Assembly (NCBI GenBank): GCA_027382625.1
Contig: JAJKFJ010022191.1
Span: forward strand, 1-60,978
DNA: 60,978 nucleotides
Origin: Tetmemena sp. SeJ-2015
Lineage: Eukaryota > Ciliophora > Spirotrichea > Sporadotrichida > Oxytrichidae
Reading direction: 5' to 3'
Shown piece by piece: positions 24,236 through 37,200 of this stretch (position 1 is the stretch's first letter; each line of letters begins with the position of its first letter). A model generated the notes under the pieces. It saw only the letters and a program-made list of their open reading frames with translations. It had not been told where the DNA came from and made no database searches. The translations under genes were made by a program, and so were the position numbers.

Positions 24236-25540
24236 TGAAGGCGACTCATGTGGCTGCTTAGACCTACGTGTTCCAAAGAATCAGCCACTTGTATCAGTGA
24301 TTACCTCTTCCTACAACAGAGGAAAGTATCTAGAGTAGGCTATAGAGTCAGTTTTAGCCTAGACTTATTCAAACTGGGAGTTGCACATAGTTGATGATGG
24401 TTCTCACAAGCAGGAGGCTCTTGACGTGCTCAGGAAGTATGGAGATAAAGAGACAGGAGAGAAACACGATCCCAGAATTCATGTCCACTACCTGAATTTA
24501 AGTAAAGTTATAGTTAATGAAGAATACGAACTACGGCGATTCGTAGTTCCCCAAGAACTATGGAATTCACCAATCAAAGGGAGAGTTCTTAGCTATATTT
24601 GATGATGACGATGTGATGATGCCTGATAGGCTCCTTCACCAAGCTTAACACATAGTGAATTTTTCCCATACATGACTTTATACTTTCATTCTCACATGCT
24701 GTTGAACCCGCAGATAGACTTGCTAGGAGCGAGGATGCAGTACATAGATGAGAATGACACCTTACTTGGATAGTACTTCGCACGCAAGATGAGCAACGAT
24801 GAGCTGCGATTCTACATGCTCTTTGAGAACTACATACCACACAGCACAGTCTTCATCCGTTTCAATGAGAAGAACAAGCCCTTCGTCTACTACAATTTGG
24901 TGTGTGCTGAGGATTATGATCTCTGGCTTAGACTAATTTTCGACAATAACTTCTACGCTGAGGTCATGGATGAGTTCCTAGTCAACTATAGATTATGAAT
25001 AAGAGACAAGATAATTAGTAGACTTAGAATTTTGTATAGGACTCACACAGCAGCTGCGAGGAAGGCAGAAAACGTGCACAGAGACTTTTCTTGGATCTAG
25101 CCGCGTCTTTACTAAGTATTTGAGAAGGTTTGGGGGCCAGTGATCTATGGCTCTGATTACAATTCCTACGACTACTGGCAGTTCTACTGCCTGATGGCCT
25201 ACAGGCTGAATCATAAGTGCATGGAAGAGGCAGGCAGAGAGCGCTTCCTCTACTTCCTACTCAAATTCTACGACTACTTCTCTCGCGAGGGATCTTACAT
25301 ACTTAGAAACGTTATATTTGAGGCTATCATTCAAGTATTATTGCAAATGCGAATTAAGTTACTACACTTTGTTAAATAAATTGAAGGGGGTCATTGAGGG
25401 ATCATTAACTGGGGCACGATTACTCAGAGCAATACTATGGAAAGAATACCAAAGTAGATGATGCTAAGGGACTTGTAGATCCCAACTTCGAAATCACACC
25501 TTAAGGTTCCATCCTAGCCAGCAATAATGAGGAACTATGA
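24236..25540 (+). CDS. Family-2 (GT-A) glycosyltransferase, copy C
   Basis: Same architecture as copy B: KNQPLVSVITSSYNRGKYLE, NWELHIVDDGSHKQEAL, GEFLAIFDDDDVMMPDRLL, LLNPQIDLLGARMQYIDEND, NYIPHSTVFIRFNEKNKPF, CAEDYDLWLRLIFDNNFYAE. It differs from B at the C-terminus, which here is acidic and polar (KVDDAKGLVDPNFEITPQGS, stop TGA 25538-25540) instead of the long basic helix. IESs: GAAT (24494-24525) and CACAT (24649-24697), with others near 25000-25040 and 25330-25385. The start codon is not resolved; coding is clear from about 24240. Confidence 0.82.
24494..24525. other. IES in glycosyltransferase C, pointer GAAT
   Basis: GAAT at 24494-24497 and 24522-24525. Removal of 28 nt gives HVHYLNTNYGDSQFPKNYG. 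Confidence 0.82.
24649..24697. other. IES in glycosyltransferase C, pointer CACAT
   Basis: CACAT at 24649-24653 and 24693-24697. Removal of 44 nt joins RLLHQAQHM to LLNPQIDLLGARMQ. Confidence 0.87.
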
Positions 25541-25782
25541 CACTCTATTAAAAGCTGAACTATTGTAAAGTGAATTAGACCTTTTAAGGACACTTAAGAT
25601 ATAAATAGAAAATGCGAGACACCTTTTCAGATCTATTCATTTCTTAATCTGATATTTTTAGCCCTGTTTGGTTAAGTAGAATACGATTGACTGATTTTAA
25701 GAGCTCTTAAAGAAATAAGGATGATGAATACTCTTTTCTCTCTTATGTCTTAGAGAAGTATAGCTTATTGAAGTCTGTCTCT

Positions 25783-28700
25783 TCAAGCTTATTAAGACTA
25801 CTGTACTACAGGCTTGATAGGCACAACCTCATCTAGATCAAGTTCTTTGCCGAAGTCATCTACCTTGTTGTAGATTATCACTCTGCTGAATGAAGAAGAG
25901 ATCCACAAGCGAGAGTCGTCTGAGATCTTGTAGCACCCGCAGTAATTCACCCTTCTGAAATTTCAAGAAATATTAAAACTTAGACACCTTAATCAAATGA
26001 AATTGTCAGACCTGCAAGCTGTGCAAAGTTCAAGGAAACCCTCGTTTGTTATCTTGTAGCAACCCCACTAAAGCATTTAAGAATAAACGATATGAATCTT
26101 ACAATAAAATAGGTCGACCAATTCTGGGAATAGATTGAAGGATATGCTCTTCATACCCTTTGTTCTAAAGAAAATACTTTGAGTATGATAAAGCCTTACT
26201 GTGATCTGCTTGAGGTCGGCGAATTCAGATGCTTCAGCTTTGAAATGCTGTCATAGCGATTGAACTTGACGATAGCGAGAGTACTCGTCTGATGGCTCAA
26301 CTCCATTACGCTTGTGGTTTGATACCTGAGAAACCCTCACACATATTGATGATGCCTTTGTCAGTGAGGTTAGAACACGCCCTCAATTCCAAAGGCAGAA
26401 GAGGGTTTGCGAGAACTTAGAGCCAAGGAAGTCAATTACCTTCATCACTAGAAGGAATTTAAAAATTTTAGAAAACTTCTTACTCCACAGATTTGACAAA
26501 TGAGAGATTAAGATGAGCAACTTGGTCGCAACTCTGGAGAATTTTCAACACCTGCTCTTTACTCATAGTCACGAAGCCTCTCAAGTTTAGGATCCTGATT
26601 TGAGAGAATCTCTTGGAAAGGCTAAACACTTCAGCAACGCATAAAGCGAAACTCGTTGCCTCAATCGCTGAGAACAGAATGAGTGGTCTCTAAATTAAAG
26701 TTAATGAGATAGAAATGAAGATACCCTGAAACCTTTGAAGGGAGGAGGAGGATTTGTGGCCAGTTTGAAGTCATCTTGTTGCAGATACTGTCTATGGATT
26801 TTGAACTGCTTAGTCTCTGCGTTGTAGTAAAAGCAGGAGTGGAAATCGAAGGGCAGCTGTCTGAAGTCTTCTCTCAGCAGTTGCAAGAAGTCCACTAGAT
26901 GAGCGACCACTGTGTCTCTAGTTTTCAAGTTTTCGAAAGTGTCATTATAAACCTCCTATAAAGCAGGATATGTTTAGAGTCCTCTAAATAATCGAATCTT
27001 ACATAGTACTCCTTGGTGAGATATTGGAGATCTTCGTCGAACACGAAGCGGAAAGGAGTCATCGTCTTTCATCTTCTCCATATACTCCACCCTCGCTTTG
27101 GTGAACTAAGCGTAGAAGTTCCCCAATAAACCCTATCACAGTAGACATATTATAATCCTTTACTTAAGAGGGGTTTAGATAGGCCCACTTGTCAATTTAG
27201 TTGATGGACTGGAGGGCAGGGTCGCTCAACACAAACATCAGGATGTCTGGACTTAGGTTCTCATAAATCTACAACAAGTATTAAAACATATAGGAAAAGG
27301 TTACCTCCTCGAGCTAGGGCTCCTGCAGATTATCAATGTAGTGGCGTCTGACATTGGTGTAAGTGAGGAACTCATGCTTCTTGCAAATCTCCAGAGTGAT
27401 TAAATGAGCATCAAAGAGGTCAATAGCAATTTGTGGGATGTGATGTCGATCTTCATCTTGTCCATGTCTAGGTACTCAGCAGTCTCGAACAAGTTGACCA
27501 GCTGCTGGAAGTCTTCAGGCGGCTGGAAGCTGTGCTTATCACTGTCGTCCATGAAGTACAGGTACTCAATCACCTTCTCCAGCTGCTCACTCAACAAAAA
27601 TAAATATAAAAACTAATTTATTTTTACTTTTATAATTAGACTGTTGATGTTCTGGAGGTAGATGCCGTCTGTGGAGGACATCAGACTGTTGAAGTCCTAG
27701 TCTTCGTCCCTCACTTGCAAGGCGTTCATGATCTTCTGAATGATAATGTTCTCCTCCTTCTCGGTCTCCGCCTCCTCCTCGCCCTCCTTCTTCTCCTCCT
27801 GGTCCATGCCCTTAAGGATGCCAGCCAGCACATCGTTCACATCCATCACGGCCACGTTCTCCAACTCATCTCCCCTGTGCTCATCAGCCTCCTCACATAT
27901 AATTTACAAAATTAGATTCGATACAAATATTTCGTTGAGAAGGTCTAGAATAGGGATCTGCTTGCCAATGCCTGTCTTGCTTCCCTTGTTTGAAGGCTGG
28001 TCTCCACCGTCCCCTTCTTCTAACCCGTTGTTGATCTCGTTCTGCAGCTTCCTTTGGATGCCTCCACTGGACAAATACTTGTGGTGTTAATATAAATTCT
28101 TCTTGATATAATTTTAATGTGGTGACCTCCTGGAGTGTTGACCTTTGAGGACATGAGACTCATGGAGCCTACTGAGTCCTCGTGAGAACGCTCAGAAATG
28201 GTCTTGACTTCAAGCTGTTCCATGTGCTTCAGCTGTCTGATCTACTGCTACATCTTCATCTTGTTGGCAGTCATCTGCTGCCTCTACTCTAATTGATCCA
28301 ACACTGCTTAGTCTTCGGGTGTTTGAGGGTGCTGTAAGCTGCCTCGTGGGTTCGGAGACAACATCATATGAAAATAGATTTGATCATGATCTGAGTGTTG
28401 ATAGAGATGGGGTCTCCTGTGTGGTAGACCACGTTCTAGTTAGAAGTAGGGTTCATGGCTGCGATATCCTGATCCTCCTCCTGGTTGAGATCATGATTCT
28501 ACTGTAAGCTATTCAACAGGTCATCCTAGTTCAGATCCTCTCTGTCAAAAATATACAGTGACTATTAGTTTCACTCTCTATCTATTCTGCAGGTCTGAGT
28601 CAAGTCCACCTCAGTCCCATTGTTGCTAAACTTCCCAGTTCGCTTCCAACCTTAAACTCTCTCCGCTCGACATCATACGTAGTTGCATCTGCTCAGCTGT

Positions 28701-30068
28701 CATACCCTATCCTATGCTGCTCCCTAAAGGCCCAGTGCCTCCAAGTGCATCCCCTCTGACACTACCTATCGCTCCAACACTACAAGCACCCAGACTACTC
28801 TGCATGATTGCCTGCTCTTGCAAATTACTCCTCTCTTTGGCATTAGCAGTGACTTGCTATATATCTCTCTTGATATCAAAGACAAGCTGCTGAAAGAAAT
28901 TCTTTGGCTCGTCAATAGCCTCTCCTCTCAGAGCTTTCCTGTAATCTGCGTTCTTGCGGATGTACTTACGCTTCAGGTTCTAGTTCAAGTCTGTCAAAAT
29001 TTTGATCTGCGCCCTCTTACCCTCAATCTTAGAGAGCAACTCCTCCCGGAGGGTGCTGAAAGTCTCTAGGTTTCTTCGAACCTAGGTGCAGAACATATCA
29101 ATCAATGATAATGAAACACAATGTAAGTAATTTAAGGAAAATTTATGATCAATCTTGATCTGAGTGAAGGTTCTCTCCTCGATCGCATCGAAGTAAAGCT
29201 GAGGGAGATTGGAGGGTAGATCTGAGTATTGCTGGAAGGAATTTTGTCCATGAGGGTTTAGAGATGAGGACATTGGATTCTCTGAGTTATCAGCTCTGTC
29301 AGAAGAGTCTTAAGAATTCTACTGAGCGCTATTATAAGCTGCAGCTGCTCCTCTTATACCTTTCTTTCTCGATGGCGAGCGTTTACTGCCTTGAGAAGAT
29401 TGGCCTCTACCTTTGAGAATCTTCTGTTGCTCCTAATGATAGCCGTTGAATAGAATCTGCCTGAACTGCTCCTTCTGTCTCTCATTCCTCGTGAACTTGA
29501 ACTTCTTTTGCTCCATCTTCCATGCGAGCTCCTTCTTCTGCTGAATTAACTTCTCCTTCGCATTAAGCTTCCTCATAAATGGATAATCTAATGGGAGGTT
29601 CATTGGAGAATAGTTATCATCATGAGTTTAGTTGGATTTGATTAAAGAGTTTGTTGCTTCTGAGCCTGCTTGAGGTCTTTCTCATGTTAGACTTCTAGAT
29701 GCTCACTCCACTATCTCTGTGCCTTCTTCATCTCCTTCATTTATTGCTATAGACAATAACAAATAAGGACTTGCTCTAGGGGTTGGAAATGCTTGTGAAC
29801 TTACAATTATCTTAGTGAGATTGCCAGCATGAGTGAGTAGTTGAAACCCGCACTGCACCTCTGCCTCCTCAAGTGTTAGCTTCTAGTTGCTGAAACTAAA
29901 ACCAAGATTAGAGTTGCAACGAAAACGAGAGATAATTAAAGATGCATTTGAATAAGTGCGTTCAAGATGGATCATATCTTACCTATTAGAATCCTCGATG
30001 CCACCTGAGTTGAGAGACTGATATTAGTCTGTGTTGTTGCTGAGTGACTGCTATGAAGGCGATATCAT
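25783..30068 (-). CDS. Long coiled-coil protein with BTB-like and leucine-rich repeat C-terminal part
   Basis: Start ATG 30068 (MISPSQQSLSNNTDQYQSLN), stop TGA 25783-25785. The N-terminal half is coiled coil (KAQRQWSEHLEVQHEKDLKQ, LIQQKKELAWKMEQKKFKFT, ALRGEAIDEPKNFFQQLVFD). The middle is acidic (GMDQEEKKEGEEEAETEKEE). It is followed by a segment resembling a BTB domain (LEKVIEYLYFMDD, LVNLFETAEYLDMDKMKI), then DFLQLLREDFRQLPFDFHSC. The end has several leucine-rich repeats of the cysteine-containing type (QIRILNLRGFVTMSKEQVLK, LRRVNYCGCYKISDDS). Such a mix suggests a substrate adaptor for a cullin ligase, but that is inference. Many IESs are present and unresolved. Two adjacent genes read as one cannot be excluded. 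Confidence 0.62.
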
Positions 30069-30282
30069 TTTGACTGAGATTAAGAATTATTACTATTATT
30101 TCAAATTACACTCAAGAATATTATAATCAGCAGTGATTTCATCTGCCACCTTACTATTATAGAATCTGCTGCTTAATTAACGTAATGAATTAAAGAGAAG
30201 TAGCCTACTGAACTTATATAAACCTTAAACAAATAAAAAACTTCAATACCACGAAACCTACTCATCCCTTATTTTCTCAAAC
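30069..30282. other. Short divergent intergenic region
   Basis: AT-rich, about 210 nt, between divergent genes; presumably holds both promoters. No motif could be named. Confidence 0.5.
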
Positions 30283-31018
30283 ATGGTCGAATCCAATAAT
30301 TAGCAGAGTCTCTTAACCGATACTTCAGATCCAGATAGCCTTGATTTAAACAGCCAAGGCCCTAGTAATTACTCTGCAGGTATGACTTCAAAGTGCTTTT
30401 ATTTAGAAGATGGAAGAGTCTTTGAGTACTTCCTTCTAAGAACAGACGATGCGTTCATCAAAGAACTCAAGCACTTATTCCCAGACAGATCTTAGAATGA
30501 GCTCGAGAGCATGAAACTTATCTTAACTTTCCAAGGCTCGTTAAGCTCTAGTAAAGTTATCCACGAGAGAAAGACTGAAGAGAGCGAGGCTTTTAAGCAT
30601 GCAGCTTTGGAAACGTTTATGGAGTTTGCTTAAGGACTTTAGGAGGAGCTTTAGTAAAAGCACTTAGAGGATTAAAGTGAAAGAGAGGAGGAGTTAATCT
30701 TTGACTATGTTGACCCCTCATCAGGTTTACTGATGAATAGTAATAACCCTAACTTGATTTACTACGAGCTCTTTGGGGATCGAGCATTTCCTAAACCCAG
30801 AGTAATTCCAGGTAAAGCAGATCGGCATGTGCAGACTTGTTTCACACCCTCTACTTGGGCTGGACGCTTACCCTGCGACGATTTTCACTAATTTTCAATC
30901 CTTAAAAGGTTCTAATGAATAAGGAAAGAAGCGTGATGATGAAACTCTATTGGAGGATTAGTTTTTTATAAAGAGCATAGATAAAGTTTTTGGAAATATG
31001 AAGCGCACTGAAAATTGA
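30283..31018 (+). CDS. MMADHC (cblD) cobalamin trafficking protein homologue
   Basis: MMADHC directs processed vitamin B12 to methionine synthase in the cytosol and methylmalonyl-CoA mutase in mitochondria. Start ATG 30283 (MVESNNQQSLLTDTSDPDSL), stop TGA 31016-31018 (NMKRTEN). The family block FDYVDPSSGLLMNSNNP corresponds to the conserved DFIDPSSG region. Before it is a helix (AALETFMEFAQGLQEEL) and after it QIGMCRLVSHPLLGLDAYPA then TIFTNFQS, corresponding to the conserved H-x-W/L-G ... IFTN end. The frame change between IP and QIGMC (near 30808-30822) needs a small removal that I could not pin to a clear pointer. About 240 residues, slightly shorter than the animal protein; no obvious mitochondrial targeting signal. 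Confidence 0.8.
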
Positions 31019-31270
31019 GACAAATATAGTAGCGAGAGTATAAGTATGAATTAATTTTCTCATTCTCTTTTCATTTTTTGTGACACTTTTATCATCATTG
31101 ATGATATTTCTTGATCATATCCATGGCAATTCAAGTAACTGAAAGATTAAGATGGTGAAAATTATTATTTGGCCGATTATAAATTTGTGCAACTTTATTC
31201 CAAAGTATTTTATAGAAGGATGTGATGATGATGAAGTGTCGGTCGGATATAGTTCTCATTTATTAATATA

Positions 31271-34042
31271 TCACTGCTGGCCTTGCAACAGCTTGTGGAA
31301 GACTACGGTGTTCATAAACTCCTGCATGTCCATGTTGTCTAGCTTGGTATCCCTCAGCATCAGCTTCAGCTTGTGATGCTTGTGCATGTGCTGTTTCACC
31401 TTGTGCCTCATGGACCTCAGTTTCTTTTCCTGCTCCTTCAACGCGTCCTCTTTTTCTTGAAGCAGGCTCATGAAGAACTGAATCTGAATAGACTAAAATA
31501 CTAATTAGAGAATCACGGTATTATACTTACAGGGTCTGTGCCTATCATCATGCCTGGCTCTTGCCTTGGAGTGCCCACGTTCTGGGTCTTCTGATTCCTC
31601 AAGTACACGTTCTCTATGTTCCTCAAGGTCTGAGAGGAGCTCATCATCTATAATGAAAATTAAAGCGCTTACTATATCTATGAGTTAATCTGATTTGTAG
31701 TTGCAGTTGAGGCACCAGCTTTGTCATAGGCATTTATTGAGGACATGTTAGTTTGTTGGTCCTGTGAAATTCCAGAGGGCCTTGCGTCTCCTCGTACTGA
31801 AGCGACGATAGAGGATCTGGAATTCTCATTTTGCATCCCCAAGGCTTGAGCTGCATTCTCAGGACTGCTCTGTAGAGAGTTGTTCACATTAGTACCCCTC
31901 AAACTAGGGTTGTTGCTGACAACTTGCTGTTGCTACTATTGAAGGACTGACTTAGCATTAGACTGATTGAGGATTTGAGACTGCGACTGTGATTAGTTGT
32001 TGGGTGGTATGTGTTTATCACTGGAAGGAGGCTGAGCTTACTGCTTAGTGAGGAACGTGGGCTTGACTGGAGAATTGTTGCTAGGTGGGAGGCTGTTCAT
32101 GCTATTGATCCTAGGGACATCCATTTGCGCATTCTAGATCTTCACATGCGATTATTGTCTGAGCATTTCCTGATTGGGATTTGTATCCTGGCCCATCTTG
32201 TTCAAATTGAGCAATGACTGAGGCATCATACTAGAGCAAATTCTAAAGCAAATAAAACTTTTGAGAGGTGTTGTGCCTAGACTGTACGTTGTTGGTGAGG
32301 TTGGAACTTATTGAAAAATTCTTCCTGTGAGTGTTGTCAACTCCAGCACCATCTGCTTAGCGAGGTTGCTAGTTTTAGTTCTCAATTACTTTTAGCTGAT
32401 TGATGTCGCTCCTCTCCACTTTCTCATCAGTCACTTCTAGAGTCAGTTTCTGCTAAAGCTACTTTATCCTAACCGGAGGAGAGCCCTCAGTCTGGTACCT
32501 CATTAGCTAGTCCTACTATAGCATTACATACATTCAATAATTCATTTGACTATGATGATGCTCTTTCGAAGTTCTAAAAATCTTAGGCTCGCTCTTTGTC
32601 ATGAGGATGCCTTGTGGAGTTGTAAGCAGCTTGGTCATGCTCCATGAGCAGCTGCATTCTTTGCTGGTAGTTGATGTTTGAGTCAGTACCATTTCCTGAC
32701 TGGTTCTTGCCTCTCTGTTTGTTCTTAGCCTGGATAGACACTGCGGGTTGGAGTGCGCTCACCTGCTAGTGAATAAGCAAGCATTCATTATGAATGATGA
32801 CAGATTAGTGGAGAGGAACAACTGGCCCCTTCTCCTTGCCCTTGTTACCTGAGGGGTTGAAACTTGAGAAGTCCTTGAGCTTATTTACAAACTGAGAGTT
32901 ATTGATGTTCTTGTCAGTGTGGCCGTGTTCATCATGGTCCAACTCCTCCTCATCCAAAAGATCGCACTCGATTTCATCCATATGCAAGAATGCATCCTCA
33001 GAAGCTCCAGCTGAATGAGCTGCCCTACTCTGCTGTCCAGCTAGACTCCTAAAGGAATTTCTCGCTCCCTGCTTAAAATGAAATAAATGATGATTATCTG
33101 TTAAGTTGCTTTTTTGGTGGAGATCCATTCTCATGAGTGTGGAAGTTAGCTGCCCCTAGTTGCAAATGATTCTTGTCTCCTGAGTTGATCAGATGCGCTT
33201 ATGACCCCTCCCTCTCATTCATCTGTTTCAGAGAGAGGCTGTCTGATTTCTTGTGCACTAATTACCTTGGCCCAGATTTAGAGTTTGATACCTCTGACGA
33301 TCGCTGATTGTTCTGGTTGATACCTGAGCTGGCTCTTTGAAATTCCACGCTGTTGCTATCCTGTAGCTGCTACTACTTTTACTTCAATGTCTCTGCGCTC
33401 TCCTTTGGGGCGTTCTTATCTTGACTAAAGAGAATGGATAAATAACTTTGCAAAAATAATTGATGGATTTTAAATGAGCGGATTCGGATGTTTATAAACC
33501 CTGATAAGTGAAAAAGTTGTGAGAAACGGATTTCTTTTAAATTTTGGGGCATAGATTCTTGAATTTTGGCCACAAGGTTTCATGAATATAAGCGCAAACT
33601 TTTTATAACTCACCTCTTTTGCTTGCTTTGGGAGCTGCAACACACGAATAGTCTTAAAATATTTCAATCAAAACGATTAAATTAATAACTTTGAGTCTCT
33701 TTTTCTCTTTTGGAGGCTGTTGAGGATTTTTGGGCTTGACCCTCTGGTCATCGTTGCCCCCAGCCTTGATGTCAGAGCCCCTGCGCAACATCCTCAAATC
33801 TTCTTTCTAATCTTAGCCATTCTAAGCTCTCTACTCAATTGAGTTTGAGGGTGGGTTGACCTTGCTAGGCGTGACCATAGCTTCTTAGTTTGCCTGATGT
33901 CTCTGTTCCTTTTGAGAATCGTTTTGTATCTAAATCTAGCTGCCCTGTCGATTGATCTATGCCAACTAGTTAAAAATGATAGATAAAAATGAACCTTAAA
34001 ATTTTTGAATTCTAAGTTACTGTTTGATTGCTTGTCTGCCAT
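31271..34042 (-). CDS. Q/N/S-rich protein with C-terminal coiled coil
   Basis: Start ATG 34042 (MADKQSNSNLEFKNF) and stop TGA 31271-31273 (QGQQ). Segments LVGIDQSTGQLDLDTKRFSK and GTETSGKLRSYGHAQQGQPT follow an IES or intron near 33965-34005. The middle is low-complexity N/Q/S with an acidic patch (DEIECDLLDEEELDHDEHGH) at about 32920-32990. The C-terminus is a basic coiled coil (ALKEQEKKLRSMRHKVKQHM, LMLRDTKLDNMDMQEFMNTV). Several introns (near 31490-31530, 31650-31680, 33070-33110) are visible as AT-rich breaks. No family recognised; a scaffold or nuclear role is possible. Confidence 0.55.
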
Positions 34043-34209
34043 TATCTTAAACTAATAAGTTGAATCAAATTTCATTGTCTTGGTATTTCCTTCGATTTTG
34101 ATGTGCCTTCAGAGTAATTAACAGCAAACAGGAAAACTTTAACTTTCAATAAATAAAGTTATTTGCTAACTCATTACTTGCACTGGCTACTTATAGTTCA
34201 CTCCATTGA

Positions 34210-37200
34210 TCAAATATCATTCTGATTTGAGAGCATTAAATCAATGTCATGCACTTCCTCTCCCATTTGATTGCTGCTGCTCTCTGGTCCCAATCATTCT
34301 CATTCTACTCCTAATTTTCCTATGGTTGAGACTCCTGAACCTCATTTTAATCTTTCTCTTCTCTAACTTATTGCTGCTCTTAATTAGAGGTCTGCTCTTT
34401 GTTTTCCTCGAGTGCTGTTTCAAGTTGTTTCTCAATGGGAGCACTTTCCTCTATAGATCCCAGTTTCGCAAGATGCGGGAATAGATGGTCTGATGAATCG
34501 GCAAGTATGGAGTAGCTCTGCTTTGCGTCGCTATTAAATTGGAAGATCTCTCCATCCTCGTTCACTATAAAGATCATGCTCAAACTTATTCCAACTGCTC
34601 TGTAGGAGAGTGCGTCTGTGTCTCTGTTGCCAAAGCCACTCACGAATGGAACGCTGTTCTCGGGGAACATATTGTAAATGTTGGTAAGTGCAGGGATCTT
34701 AAACATCTAAAAGTCAAATAAGTTATGAGGAGGAGGTAGAAAAAGATCTTACCTGTGGTTTTTTCTAGATAACTTCTCGAGTGATTGACTTTGCGGTTCT
34801 ATCAGGGCTCATAATTATAGGGCCATGAGGCATCTGGTACTTTCCATCTTACTTTATGTTCTACAAATACTCTCTTGTGAAAAAATGAGACAAAAGATAA
34901 TTAAGAAATCGGAGAGACCGATAGGCCTGGAGGATAAGTAAAGGACCTTATAGCCTTTCTCGGCAATTAAAAAATATATAGTTTAATGTGGGTGTAGAGT
35001 CTTGCGATTCCGAGGTGAGTCCAGTCTTTTCCGAATCTTGGTAATAGATGTCCCAACATGTCACTCTTGGTTACGGTACCATCAACATCAGATATGATGA
35101 TTTTGCTATCGTGATTCCACAAAAAGATCCTGCCAGTTATAGACTACTCGCCCAGCAAATAAATAGATGGAGATAAGATTCTAAAATTGTTCTTGACTAT
35201 GAACTCAACTATGTTTTCTCCCTCCTTCAGATCAAACTCCCGAAGTTAATCGGCCGTCGGCATCAAACTCTTTCTGTGATGCACTTTGACTTTCTTGACT
35301 GACAAATTCTGGTTCTGTGGAGAGGAGAGCTACTGCTGCTCATCCGAGAAGCTTTTTAAGGGAAGGTCTTACCCTGAGTTCTACTTAGACAGAACTTTCA
35401 AGCTCTCCATCTATCTCTGTGAAGAGTCAGTTAGACCTCCACTGTTTGAATTCTCCTAGATGTTATTCTAATCTTGAGAAGAGGCAGCGCCCATATCAAT
35501 TTCTTAATCATTGGTCACAAGATCCTCATGTAGAGCTAGGGATTGCTATAGGACTACAAGCGGCTCTCCAATAATTTCTGATGAAAGTGGCTGTTTAAAA
35601 GCCAGCATGGAAATAATGAAGGGCGCAGCTGTGGCCCAATTGTAGTACTAGTCTTCAATTCTAATGACGAGCCTTGAGTCCATCAAGATTTAGTGAGGGC
35701 TTTGGCAAAATTGCTCATATGATATTCTGTTCTGCTCAAAAGCAATGAATATCTCCTCATCCGGTTTCTGGTATCCGTCTTAAGGAATGATGAGATGAGC
35801 ACATAGAGAGAGACTTATCTCACTCGCCTCCTCTTCATCTTCGGTAGTTAATTGAGGCTGAGATTAATGTCCCAAAGTGTTTGTGCTCATGTTGGATTGA
35901 TGAATATCTGCAACAAGTGGCTGCTCTGATGGAGACTTCCTGAAGTAACCAAACATTCTCTTAAAGAAGCCTTTTTTCTCTTGCTCATTGAGATCCTTGG
36001 AAGCTGCATTAAGCTCTTGATTTGTGAGTAACTGACTATTCTGTGCTTCATTCAAAGCATTTTGCAAGCTGGATTCATTTCCTGAAGGAGGAGAGGAGTT
36101 TTGCTGCTGAATCTGTTGATTAGATCTCATTTCCTATCCCTCTTATTCCACTTAAGATGACTCTATGGTAACCTGAGTTTATTCAGTGTCCTATTTTTAC
36201 TCCTCCTCAGGTTATTATTCTGACGCCATCTATTCTGGTACTGACTATTCAGGTTGGTCAACTACCTCCTACTTTGTTCCAGTGGCTTTGTTCTTCTCGG
36301 ATTCATTAATTTTAAATTAAAAATTAACTATCATCACCCCAAAACCAGTTCCACATGTTCCTTCTCCTAGTTCCTTACTTGCCAGCTCCTTCTTGGTTCT
36401 ATTCCTTTTCCAGCTCTTTCAAATACTCCTATTTGAACTGCTCCTCTACTTGTCTCTGGATTGCCTTTGGAGAAGCTTAAAGGAGTTTCAGATCTACCTT
36501 CTCTTCCTCATGTTGCACAAATCTATCTTGGACTAGTTCAGACTCTTATTCCACCACCGCACTTTGTAGAGATTCTGTGGCTTGCACATTCAGATCGAAA
36601 CCTTCCTCCACTTCTTCTATTTGGAGTGTTGGGAACTTTCCATGCTTCGAAATTTAACCAGTCTCAGTTACTAACTGAGTTTAGGCTATTTTCTCACTCT
36701 CAGCATCAGTTTGAATTTCAGTGAGAGACTACTCAGTTATAGATTTCTCTTGTAGACTTTCATCTTGTCCCTCGCTTAGTTCCTTAGAGAGTGTTGAAAT
36801 TTCCTAGGAACTCAAAACTAGTTCTCTCATTATCCCTTCTTCATCTTATTTAAAGACAAACAAAAAAAATTGAATCGTAGTTTAACTTATCAAAGCTATA
36901 TCTACTCTTGAGTCCTTTCAATCTCTTCAAGATGTGCTAAATTCTCAACAGCGGCTAAGATAAGGATTAATCAAGAGAAATAAGGGAAATATTTAGGTTG
37001 CTAATGATCATTAAATAGCTGACGTTATGGAATAATCATTGAAGTGAAGTAATATCTTGATGATTTAAGAGCTAATGTGATGACGAGGATTTAATTCCAT
37101 AGAAATCATACACGTGATTCAACATACAACAACAACACTCAAGCAAACTTGACCTTCGCGCTTATTTTTCACTTACCCTTGAGATCAATTTGCTTTTGCT

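Noticed and set aside
36335..36346. CCCCAAAACC resembling a telomere repeat
   Set aside because: Single unit only, and it lies in lipin coding sequence (minus-strand WFWGDD); no composition change around it.
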